Assembly (NCBI GenBank): GCA_900540385.1
Contig: UQFY01000009.1
Span: forward strand, 8,466-72,465
Direction of reading: 5' to 3'
DNA: 64,000 nucleotides
DNA from: an uncultured Mollicutes bacterium
GTDB taxonomy: Bacteria > Bacillota_I > Bacilli_A > RFN20 > CAG-826
Shown here: positions 44,212-52,571 of the stretch, one piece after another
Position numbering within the stretch: the stretch's first letter is position 1
Layout of the letters: each line of letters begins with the position of its first letter
Translations under genes and position numbers: made by a program
Notes under the pieces: generated by a model
Database searches by the model: none
The model's input: only the letters and a program-made list of their open reading frames with translations
Told to the model about the DNA's origin: nothing

Positions 44212-45235
44212 AGAAAAAGCAATATTATCTTATATCGATAAGGCGGATGCGTTTATGGCGAATAAAGCGACTGGATTAAAAGAAATTGCCTACGAAGTTG
44301 GGCTATCAATCAACACAGTTTCACGCGCCTTAAGAGATTGCGATGATATTGCTGAATCTACCAAAAAGATGATTCGCGAAAAAGCATATGAACTTGGCTA
44401 TATGCCAAATACTGTCTCTCAATTTTTAAAGAGAGAAGGTAGACAACTAGTCGCTATAGTCGCTGGTAATTTCCAAAATTATTTCTTCGTTACTCTTTCA
44501 AACAAGCTGGTGAATACGTTGTTTCTTGCTGGATATGACTACACCATTATCAACATGAACAACTTCTCCTCTTGTGACCTAATAAAACAATGTATATCTC
44601 AAAGAGTAGACGCCATCATTTCCTTAATTCAACTCGATGATGACGCTCTCGAGATAGCAAAGCTGCACAACATCCCGATTATTTGCTTAGGCAATAACAG
44701 CGAATCTCTTGATTTTGACTTTATTGAGCCTTCTAATAGCTCAGGAGTCAATATCGCGGCAAACTATCTACTAAACTATCATGGCATTAGCAAATTAATC
44801 TATGTCTATGACCATGATAATGAAACTTGCATAAAAAGAGGCAAGCTATTCGAAGAAGCCGTAAAGGAAATCAACGCCCAAGCAGAAGTCAAAGCCATAA
44901 AGCTTGAAGAAGCAATCGAAACCTTGCCTAATTTAGTCAGAAAAGGCTATACAGGCGTATTCTGTTTCAACGATGAGATTGCCTATATCCTTTTAGATGG
45001 AATCAACAAAAAGATACCTAACTTCCGAAGAATCTATCCTCGTTTCCATCTTATTGGATACGATGCTGTCTGCACCCACTTAATTGGCATGGTAGACATT
45101 ACTTCAATCGATTATGATTATGACCTTTTAGCGGAAAAGTCCGTCGAACTATTAAAAGATCGTCTCCTCAATCCAAAAAAGGAAAGAGCGGCAATCAAAA
45201 TCCCTTGTCACTTACACCAAAGAAAGATTAACTAA
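44201..45235 (+). CDS. LacI-family transcriptional regulator
   Basis: A 344-residue repressor: helix-turn-helix with hinge (LKEIAYEVGLSINTVSRALRDCDDIAESTKKMIREKAYELGYMPN) and a periplasmic-binding-like sugar domain (LVAIVAGNFQNYFF ... AGYDYTII ... FCFNDEIAYILLDGI). The TTG start at 44201 has an ideal GAGGAG site, but puts about 20 extra residues before the helix-turn-helix; an ATG at 44255 (AAGGCGG upstream) would give the normal N-terminus. Last gene of the operon with GH31, esterase and GH3, and the likely controller of this operon and the facing transport operon. No LacI-type operator could be picked out with confidence. Confidence 0.9.
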   Translation: MNIKEKAILSYIDKADAFMANKATGLKEIAYEVGLSINTVSRALRDCDDIAESTKKMIREKAYELGYMPNTVSQFLKREGRQLVAIVAGNFQNYFFVTLSNKLVNTLFLAGYDYTIINMNNFSSCDLIKQCISQRVDAIISLIQLDDDALEIAKLHNIPIICLGNNSESLDFDFIEPSNSSGVNIAANYLLNYHGISKLIYVYDHDNETCIKRGKLFEEAVKEINAQAEVKAIKLEEAIETLPNLVRKGYTGVFCFNDEIAYILLDGINKKIPNFRRIYPRFHLIGYDAVCTHLIGMVDITSIDYDYDLLAEKSVELLKDRLLNPKKERAAIKIPCHLHQRKIN

Positions 45236-45238
45236 AAA

Positions 45239-45269
45239 GGTTGGCGAATTCGCCAACCATTTCTTTTTA
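45239..45269. terminator. Perfect bidirectional terminator between the two sugar operons
   Basis: GGTTGGCGAATTCGCCAACC is a complete 20-bp palindrome followed by ATTTCTTTTT and preceded by AAAA. It serves both the LacI and msmK genes, which converge here. Confidence 0.95.
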
Positions 45270-45275
45270 TATCCT

Positions 45276-47126
45276 CTACTGCGCCTTTTTCTCGCTAGCT
45301 TGATAATAAATCCTATCTCCCGTAATGGCATCAAAGAAGAGTAAGTCTTCCTTAGCAAAGCTAAGCATGAGTCTAGAATTCATATCAACGTGAATCTTAG
45401 AATCGATTTTTGCGGTCATATCGCGTCCAAGGAAGTCAAAATGGATAATGTATTCGTTTCCTAATAATTCGCAGACCGTTGGTTCCACCTCAAAGTAATT
45501 TGAAGGGTACTTTTTCTTCTCATCCTTTAAGGTGATATACATTCTTTCAGGTCTAATCGCAAAGACAATTTTATGCTCGTTAATAATAGCATCTTTCAAG
45601 GCGTTAATCTTTTCTTGGAAGATTCTTCTGTTCGCTTCTTCAGGAGTTTCATAGACTTCATCATCTTTCTTCTTTCGAATGAGATTTAGAAGCTTGCTAA
45701 AGATAGATTCTTTTGCTTTGGCTTTAAAAGTCTTTGATTCTTCATTGCCGACGCTAGAAAGAACTTTAAGGATAAATTCTTGAGAATGATAATCCGTATC
45801 AAAGGAAGAGAATACTTTCACAAATTCATCATACTTATCCGTATAGAATTCGTTATGGGCTTTAACAAACTTGCTATCGATAGGGAAGGAAATATCATCA
45901 TTGATCTTGATGATCTTTTCTTCTGGTTTATAAGTACCTTCAAAAACGTTAATAGAAGGAGAGCCGACAAACTTTGCAACAAAGAGGTTCTTTGGATTGT
46001 TATAGATTTCGCTTGGAGCATCTATTTGTTGGACAAATCCTTTCGACATAACAACAATTCTGCTAGCCATCGTCATTGCTTCAGTCTGATCGTGAGTAAC
46101 GTAGATTGTTGTAGCGTTGATGCGATTATGGATTTTAACAATCTCGCTTCTCATGTTTAAACGAAGCTTGGCGTCGAGGTTAGAAAGAGGTTCATCCATT
46201 AAGAAGAGAGGAACGTTTTTAACAATGGCTCTACCTAAGGCGACTCTTTGCATCTGACCACCAGATAATTCTTTAGGAAGACGACCAAGATAAGGCCCTA
46301 AATCGAGGACCTTAGCGGCATTGAATACTCTTTTCCTAATCTCATACTTGTCCATCTTTCTTTCGACAATTTCAACATTGCCATCTTTGTCCAAATATTG
46401 GCATTCTTCATCAAGAGTAATCTTGTTTTTCTCAATGTCTTCTTTTTCAATGGCAATTTCTTTATCGATAGTGGCTAAATAAGAGGCGAGTAATTCATCG
46501 CATTTCGCTTTGTCGTTTAAGATAGGATCAAGATGTCCTGGGAAGCCTAAATTGAATAATATCTCTCCACCAGTCAAAGAAATATCAAGTGCTTCAGATA
46601 AGGCTTCAAAAGGCTTAATCATACCATGGGTCGCGTCTTTTTTGGCTTGATGAATGATTTTAACGATCTCCACAAAGGTTTTTGACGTGAGGATGTTACG
46701 CACTTCCAATAATCCTTTGAGCTTCTTTCTTACAACAGGGAATTTGTATTTATTGATTGTAAGAGGGAAGGCGATATTGTCATAAACCGACATCTGTGGA
46801 TAAAGAGCGTAGCTTTGGAAGACGATAGCAATATGACGGTCTTTGCTAGGCTTGTAGTTCACAAATTCGTTATTGATATAAACATTTCCGTTAGAGATAT
46901 CCTCTAAACCTGCAATCATTCTTAAAGCCGTGGTTTTACCACATCCGGAAGGGCCAACGATGACAATGAATTCATTTCTTTGAATGTCTAAATTAAAATT
47001 GTAGACAGCCTTGGCACCATTTGGATAAACCTTCTCAAGGTTTTGGATAGAGATAAAGGAATTCTTCGCTCTTTCCAAATCACCGTTTTCGGTTATGACT
47101 TCATTTATTTTGCTTTCTTTTTTCAT
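45276..47126 (-). CDS. msmK: MsmK/UgpC-type sugar ABC transporter ATPase with large insertion
   Basis: A 616-residue ATP-binding subunit for the sugar importer in the same operon. Walker A GPSGCGKTT (58-66), Q-loop Gln104, signature LSGGQ (287-291), Walker B LFLMDEP, H-loop His345 and the C-terminal TOBE region (FVGSPSINVFEG ... IRPERMYI). The distance from Q-loop to signature is about 183 residues instead of the roughly 52 of MalK: about 130 residues (131-260) are inserted in the helical domain, including an acidic coiled segment. A second insertion of about 100 residues lies in the TOBE region. Similar long UgpC/MsmK proteins are known in Mycoplasma. It follows the MalG-like gene by 12 bp. 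Confidence 0.9.
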   Translation of the reverse strand: MKKESKINEVITENGDLERAKNSFISIQNLEKVYPNGAKAVYNFNLDIQRNEFIVIVGPSGCGKTTALRMIAGLEDISNGNVYINNEFVNYKPSKDRHIAIVFQSYALYPQMSVYDNIAFPLTINKYKFPVVRKKLKGLLEVRNILTSKTFVEIVKIIHQAKKDATHGMIKPFEALSEALDISLTGGEILFNLGFPGHLDPILNDKAKCDELLASYLATIDKEIAIEKEDIEKNKITLDEECQYLDKDGNVEIVERKMDKYEIRKRVFNAAKVLDLGPYLGRLPKELSGGQMQRVALGRAIVKNVPLFLMDEPLSNLDAKLRLNMRSEIVKIHNRINATTIYVTHDQTEAMTMASRIVVMSKGFVQQIDAPSEIYNNPKNLFVAKFVGSPSINVFEGTYKPEEKIIKINDDISFPIDSKFVKAHNEFYTDKYDEFVKVFSSFDTDYHSQEFILKVLSSVGNEESKTFKAKAKESIFSKLLNLIRKKKDDEVYETPEEANRRIFQEKINALKDAIINEHKIVFAIRPERMYITLKDEKKKYPSNYFEVEPTVCELLGNEYIIHFDFLGRDMTAKIDSKIHVDMNSRLMLSFAKEDLLFFDAITGDRIYYQASEKKAQ

Positions 47127-47138
47127 AATAAAACCTCT

Positions 47139-48113
47139 TTATCTCTTCACCCCTGTATTTGCAAGTCCATCAATCATCTTGTTTTGAACAATGATAAAGA
47201 CAATTAAGATAGGCATTAAGGCAAACATGGCAGCCGCAGACTGAGCTGCTTTTAAGCTCCAGGAATTTACGCCACCGGTATAAGCAACAAGCGCGACGTT
47301 GATGGTCATATTCAACGTTTTCCCGCCTGTAATTAATTGAGGCCATAATAAGTCATTCCAAGAACCAACGAAGGTAAATAAGACAATCAAAAGGATCGTA
47401 GAACGAGCGAGTGGCAAAACAATTCTTCTAAAGACAAGGAAATCGCTAGCCCCATCGCTTTTTGCACTTTCGATAATATCCTTAGGGATAGAATCAAAGA
47501 AATTCTTCATCAACAATAAATTGAAGACGCCTGACACCCCTGGGCAAATAAGCCATAAATAAGGATATAAATAAATCTTATCAACCGATTCAATGCCGTT
47601 ACTCATGCTCTTCAAGCTAAACAAAACAACATTGCTTAAACCCGTTGATTTTCCAATCGAGACAAACATGGAATATAAAGGAGTCGTTCCAATAACCCCT
47701 GGTATGGTCATAAAAACAATTAAGACAGCGAGAATGATGTTTCTGCCTCTAAACTTAAAGAATACGAGAGCGTAAGCTGCTAAGGTGTCCACAATAAGAG
47801 TAAGGATGACGGTGGTGAACGTAACAACAAAGGAATTGATCATCCAAATAGGCAAATTATCTAAACGTCCATGGTTAGAAGTATTTAAGAAGCCTAAATA
47901 ATGTTCAAAAGTCCAATGTCCTATTTCAGGAAGAATGGTTGGCTTCCCTGACATCAAAGAAAATTCATCTTTCAAGGAAGTGCCAAACAAATACACGAAA
48001 GGTAACACCCAAAAAAGGCATACGACAAACAAAATAATGAAAGAAATGGTTTTGTCTTTCCTAATTTGTCTTTCGCTCTTCGATAAGTGCGAGCGCGTTA
48101 AACTGTTTTTCAC
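47139..48113 (-). CDS. Carbohydrate ABC transporter permease, MalG-like
   Basis: A 324-residue inner-membrane permease with six helices. The coupling (EAA) motif reads DIIESAKSDGASDFLVFRRIVLPLA, close to the EAAxxDGA...P consensus, and the C-terminus ends at MIDGLANTGVKR as is usual for MalG-type subunits. The start is a GTG at 48113 with a strong GGAGG site, which makes it overlap the MalF-like gene by 53 bp, so translation is probably coupled. Works with the MalF-like and MsmK-like proteins and the two binding proteins of the operon. Confidence 0.93.
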   Translation of the reverse strand: MKNSLTRSHLSKSERQIRKDKTISFIILFVVCLFWVLPFVYLFGTSLKDEFSLMSGKPTILPEIGHWTFEHYLGFLNTSNHGRLDNLPIWMINSFVVTFTTVILTLIVDTLAAYALVFFKFRGRNIILAVLIVFMTIPGVIGTTPLYSMFVSIGKSTGLSNVVLFSLKSMSNGIESVDKIYLYPYLWLICPGVSGVFNLLLMKNFFDSIPKDIIESAKSDGASDFLVFRRIVLPLARSTILLIVLFTFVGSWNDLLWPQLITGGKTLNMTINVALVAYTGGVNSWSLKAAQSAAAMFALMPILIVFIIVQNKMIDGLANTGVKR

Positions 48114-49053
48114 GTGTATTACCTCCTTTCCTATCTTTCATAACAACCCTTTGAATGAGGGAGAATAGCATGACGAATAAGCCGAAGAAGACGGCTAAAG
48201 CGGATATGGCGCCAGTCTTTGACGCAAACGCTGTCGAAGAAATGAAGGTTTGAATCAAAATCATTGGGGTTTGTGGGTTCGTAAGAGTTGGCTTATTCGT
48301 TGTTCCAAATAACGTATAAGGCTGACCATATAATCCCATATAGCCAATTAAGGTAGTGAACATGCAAAGTTGCAAAGAGCCTTTAATGTTCGGCAAGGTG
48401 ACTTTCATAAATTGAGAAAATTTACCTCCGCCATCCATTTCACACGCTTCATATAAAGATTTTGGAACATCCCTTAAAGCTGCAGACAAAATAACGAAAT
48501 TCTGTCCTGTCTGCCACCAAATGGAGACCAACAAAATGATGATCCATCTACTTGTTTCATTGCCAAGGAAGTCAATATTCGTTCCAAGCAAGGAGTTAAG
48601 CAAACCGGATTTATCACTTGCAAAAATTGAGCCGAAAATAATACCGACAACGGTAATGGAAGTAACGGCTGGTAAGTATAGAATTGCTCTAAACAACTTG
48701 TATAAAGGTGGCTTTTTGTTAATTAAGATAGCAAAAAGCAAAGGAACGATTATCAAGCAAGGAACGGCAACAATATCAAATAATAAGGTTTTGCCAAAAG
48801 CAGGCCAAAACAGCGTTGATATTGCCGATCCACTCTTGAAAAGGTTCACATAGTTATCAAATCCAGCAAAAGAAGAAGAGCCTAAATCATAAGGATTATA
48901 ATTCATGAAAGAAATAATAATGCCCATGAATAAAGGCACGACGCTAAAGAAAATAAAGAACAAAAGATAAGGTCCAACGAACGCTATAGCTAAGCCATAG
49001 CGTCGTAAGATCTCTTGTGCCTTTGAAAATTTTTGAGAATGTGATTTCTCCAT
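48061..49053 (-). CDS. Carbohydrate ABC transporter permease, MalF-like
   Basis: A 330-residue permease with six helices, beginning GLAIAFVGPYLLFFIFFSVVPLFMGIIISF, typical for the first permease of CUT1 sugar importers. The coupling motif is SLYEACEMDGGGKFSQFMKVTLPNIKG. It lies 19 bp after the binding-protein gene and overlaps the start of the second permease gene by 53 bp. The sugar is not readable; the neighbouring GH97, GH31 and GH3 enzymes suggest mixed alpha- and beta-linked oligosaccharides. Confidence 0.93.
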   Translation of the reverse strand: MEKSHSQKFSKAQEILRRYGLAIAFVGPYLLFFIFFSVVPLFMGIIISFMNYNPYDLGSSSFAGFDNYVNLFKSGSAISTLFWPAFGKTLLFDIVAVPCLIIVPLLFAILINKKPPLYKLFRAILYLPAVTSITVVGIIFGSIFASDKSGLLNSLLGTNIDFLGNETSRWIIILLVSIWWQTGQNFVILSAALRDVPKSLYEACEMDGGGKFSQFMKVTLPNIKGSLQLCMFTTLIGYMGLYGQPYTLFGTTNKPTLTNPQTPMILIQTFISSTAFASKTGAISALAVFFGLFVMLFSLIQRVVMKDRKGGNTREKQFNALALIEERKTN

Positions 49054-49072
49054 TGTTTTACCCTAAAACGAA

Positions 49073-50532
49073 TTAACTAGCGAAATCGATAACGAGATTG
49101 ACAGCATCCTCACTGCTTTTCGCTTTTGTTTCAATATCTGCGTCAGTAACGTTGTTCTTAAATAAAGATGCCATCATGGAATCCATTTCACTAAAGGTGG
49201 TGTCGTAATATGGAGTGATGCCAGAAGAAACAAATTCATTTAAATCGGTATAGAAGGCTTCTGTGAAATTTTTGATATAAGAATCATTCTGATATCCAGC
49301 ATCATTACGAACGATGTGTGAGGCGGAAGTATGTCCACCCTTAGCCCATTCGATACCTGCGTCGACATTCTTGTTAAAGAAATTCATGAATTCAACGCAA
49401 GCTGCCTTCTTTGTAATATCTGTAACGGTGTTAGATAAAGCGAGAGCGTGTGAATCGCCGTAAATCTTATATGCGTTTGGATTTGCCCCATCTTCTTGGA
49501 AAAGCGTAGCAATAGAAGCTCCACCAATATAGTTGTCCTTTACTTCGGCAATGGTTTTTCCACCATTATCGGAAGCATATTTCGATACTAAGGACTCAAT
49601 CATCCATGGATCATAAGCAAAGAATAACGCTCTGTTGGATGTGAACATGCTAAGTCCCGTTGTAACAGAAAGACTTGGGTTAGAGATGGCGTTGCCACCG
49701 AAGAATAAACTATTAACAGATTTGACTGCCGCTTTTAAGGCATCTAAGTTCTCTGGATTAGAAGACCAATCTACTTTATAAGTATCTTCATCAAAGAATT
49801 TGAATCCGTTTTGGGCTAAAGCTGTTCTTACTAAATACCATTGGAAAAAGTTTGTGCCGGTAGTTGGAGCGACAAACGGGGTGAATCCACTGCCCTCACC
49901 ATTCTTCGCTTTTTTACAAACTTTGATGAATTCTTCTCTAGAAGAAGGAAGAACACCGTTGTTATATTTCTGCAACAATTGCTTGTTATAGACAAGAATT
50001 TGAGATTGAGCATCTACTGGAACATCAAAAGTATAGCCTTCATATCCTAAGTCACTATAACTTGATAAGGTGTTGATAACGTCCGCTTTAGAATAATTAA
50101 TGCCTGCTTGTTTAATAACTTCATCGATTGGTTGAATGATGTGGTTTTTAGCAAAGGTTGGATGTCCTTTGATGTGAGACATCAAGATGTCTGGCGCGTC
50201 TTGGTTTTGGCTAATACGATCAGAAACCGTTTTTTCATAGGTGTCCTGTCCAATATTTTCGACACTAACGGTGATTCTGCCTTTGTATTCATTGTTAAAG
50301 AGCTTGACAACGTTGTTTAAAGAAGCAACATCTTCTCCCGCGACAACGGAGGCAAGGGAAACGTTAATCTCATCATAAACGATTTCCCCATCTTTTTTTC
50401 TAATGTCCCTGTGGTTGTCCACCAAGGGTTGCTGATGGTATTACCCTTACCATTTTCACTAGAAGAACCGTTTTCACCACAGCTAGCTAATATCGCTACA
50501 AGCGAAAGAGTTGATAATAAGAATTTTTTCAT
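49073..50532 (-). CDS. Sugar-binding lipoprotein, split by -1 frame change at A7
   Basis: CUT1-type solute-binding lipoprotein in two overlapping frames. Frame one (50532 down to 50317) gives the signal peptide and lipobox MKKFLLSTLSLVAILASC and ends after 71 residues. The body (DGEIVYDEINVSLASVV ... to 49073) is in the -1 frame. The frames join at GAAAAAAAG, where codons GAA AAA AAG contain A-AAA-AAG in the correct zero frame, the same heptamer that directs -1 frameshifting in dnaX. A slip after Lys47 continues as DGEIVYDEIN and gives about 486 residues, normal for the family. Could be programmed frameshifting, phase variation by A7/A8, or a sequencing error. It precedes the permeases by 19 bp. 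Confidence 0.85.
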
Positions 50533-50550
50533 ATCTGTAATATCTCCTAA

Positions 50551-52560
50551 TTATTTCTTTATTAACTTAATGGCTGAGCCACCATTAGCATCCATTTTGA
50601 TCGTGATGGTATCGCCTTTTTTGACTTCTTTGGTTTCAACATCAACCGTGCTTGAAGCCCCACTGGTGCCATTATCTTTATAGATTTTAGCTTCGTAGTT
50701 TCCCTCTCCAAGGAAATCGAGTTGGACGGTAGTTTCTTTCTTTTCATCTAAGCAAGAAATAGCTCCAATCCACCAATTATCATAGTTCCTTCTAGCTAAG
50801 ACGGCGTATTCTTCGACATTACCTTCGATATAGTTGATTTCATCCCAGACGCATGGAAGTTGCTTATAGAATTCCTTATAGTTGTTTTCCAAGTAACGGG
50901 TTTCTTTATCTGCCATCGAAGGAGTGCCCGATTCAAACATGATGTTTAATGCCATTTGATGAGCGGCTGTAAGGCCTGATCTAAATGGTTTTACCACAGG
51001 TGTGAAATCGCTTGGGCCAATCACCGCACGAATGAAGGCATCAAAAACGGTTTGTTGAGTGCTCACCGATTTGAATTCGTTACCACGAATGGCTTCACGA
51101 TTGATAACGTGAGGGTATTTTCTTCTTTCGCCAGTTGGCTTATTGCAACCATGGCAATTTACGACCATTTGATATTCGGCAGTAACCTTATAGAAAGTGT
51201 CGTATTGGGCAATGGTTTGCTTATCTTCCATTTGTCCATCAGGAACAATGTTCGCATTTTGTCCATCCCAGAAGTCTACTTTAAGACCATCAATTCCTAG
51301 GGATTTCCATTTCTTCATCTTTGTACGCATCTGATACTCAGTACCAAATTCGTTGAAGGCGTCGCCCCAAGCAGCAACCTTGATATTTTTTTGGTGAGCA
51401 TAACTAGTTAAGGCTCTGATTTCGGAATCGCTTCTAGAGGCTTGCCATCCTCCGTCAATAAGCACCCAACGCCAACCCATTTCTTGTGCAAGGTCGATGT
51501 ATTTTCTTTGGAGGCTGTAATCATTTTGGGAAATCGAATCCTTATAATAGAGCCAGCTCCAAGCATTCATTCCTGGTTCAACCCAAGAATAATCGTATGT
51601 TTTCTTTTCCTCTTCGCTTAAGGTGTCATAGTTTGCAGGCTTGTAATAGTCCACATCTCCATAGACATCCTCAACCAAATTGGATTCAACAACCGTTTTA
51701 ATATCACCGACGATTCCCACTCTCCAAGGAGAAGAGAAACCATTTGTCATATCAATCGTGTAATCTGGATTCTTACCATGGGCTTTTGGATAAACAACCT
51801 TGACCGTCTCGTTATTATCGGAGATTGGTTTTAAGAAAGAACCATGATATTGGCTTCCAATCAATTCGGATTCGGTGATTAAGGAATAAACGCCATCAGT
51901 TTCGTATAAGAATGGCATGGAATAGGAACTGGTTCCTAATCTATCACTTCTCTTATAAGCGAAGTTTTCTTCGTAAGAATACCAGTAATATCCATCCTTA
52001 TTTCCGCTAGGCTTATATTCCATTCCATAAGTCTTGCTCTTATTAGGAAAAGAGAATTCCGTAAGTTCATCTGTCCAGGTGATGGTGTTTGGTGCATCAT
52101 CAAGAGCCTTATTAATGCTGTATCTAAAAGCGTACCCATCATTGAACATTCTGAAGGTAACATCTAATGAGAAATAATACTCATTAAAAGTTACGGTCAT
52201 TTCATTATAGCTAACTTCGTTATGACGTCTTTTTCCAGTAATGGAATCATAACTGAAATCAACCGTATTGGTTTTTACTTCTTTGAAAGTAAGGTACTGG
52301 CTTAAATCCAAATCGTTAAACGTCATCCCAAGACGGGAATTATTCACGACGTTCTTGCCGTCTTTTTTGACTTGATAATAGATTTCGCCATTATCAGTCA
52401 AGCTTACTTCAGCAGTAAGAGATTTATCCTTAGATTGAACGCTCCACTGAGCTTTTGCATCGATTGCAGCACCAGAAGAAGAGGAAGATGATGTCTCATT
52501 TTGGCATGAGGCAAGTAATACTGGCAAAGCAAGAGCGAATATAAGTACTGATTTTTTCAT
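50551..52560 (-). CDS. GH97 glycoside hydrolase lipoprotein
   Basis: A 669-residue surface lipoprotein (lipobox LPVLLASC, Ser-rich spacer) of family GH97, which cleaves alpha-glucosides or alpha-galactosides. The N-terminal beta-sandwich (about 40-310) is followed by a TIM barrel with EPGMNAWSWLYYKDSISQ, WRWVLIDGGWQ and GLKVDFWDGQN. Asp429 in this last motif occupies the position of the nucleophile of retaining members (inverting SusB-type enzymes have no Asp there), so a retaining alpha-galactosidase-like mechanism is likely. A conserved NREAIRGNE follows. GH97 is best known from Bacteroidota. Located 11 bp after the first binding-protein gene, so it degrades substrate for the transporter. 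Confidence 0.9.
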   Translation of the reverse strand: MKKSVLIFALALPVLLASCQNETSSSSSSGAAIDAKAQWSVQSKDKSLTAEVSLTDNGEIYYQVKKDGKNVVNNSRLGMTFNDLDLSQYLTFKEVKTNTVDFSYDSITGKRRHNEVSYNEMTVTFNEYYFSLDVTFRMFNDGYAFRYSINKALDDAPNTITWTDELTEFSFPNKSKTYGMEYKPSGNKDGYYWYSYEENFAYKRSDRLGTSSYSMPFLYETDGVYSLITESELIGSQYHGSFLKPISDNNETVKVVYPKAHGKNPDYTIDMTNGFSSPWRVGIVGDIKTVVESNLVEDVYGDVDYYKPANYDTLSEEEKKTYDYSWVEPGMNAWSWLYYKDSISQNDYSLQRKYIDLAQEMGWRWVLIDGGWQASRSDSEIRALTSYAHQKNIKVAAWGDAFNEFGTEYQMRTKMKKWKSLGIDGLKVDFWDGQNANIVPDGQMEDKQTIAQYDTFYKVTAEYQMVVNCHGCNKPTGERRKYPHVINREAIRGNEFKSVSTQQTVFDAFIRAVIGPSDFTPVVKPFRSGLTAAHQMALNIMFESGTPSMADKETRYLENNYKEFYKQLPCVWDEINYIEGNVEEYAVLARRNYDNWWIGAISCLDEKKETTVQLDFLGEGNYEAKIYKDNGTSGASSTVDVETKEVKKGDTITIKMDANGGSAIKLIKK

Positions 52561-52571
52561 AAAATCACCCC

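Noticed and set aside
46621..46645. ACCATGGGTCGCGTCTTTTTT, resembling the dispersed TACATGGGTCG motif
   Set aside because: It lies inside the msmK coding sequence (DATHGMIK) and agrees with the motif only in part; taken as chance.
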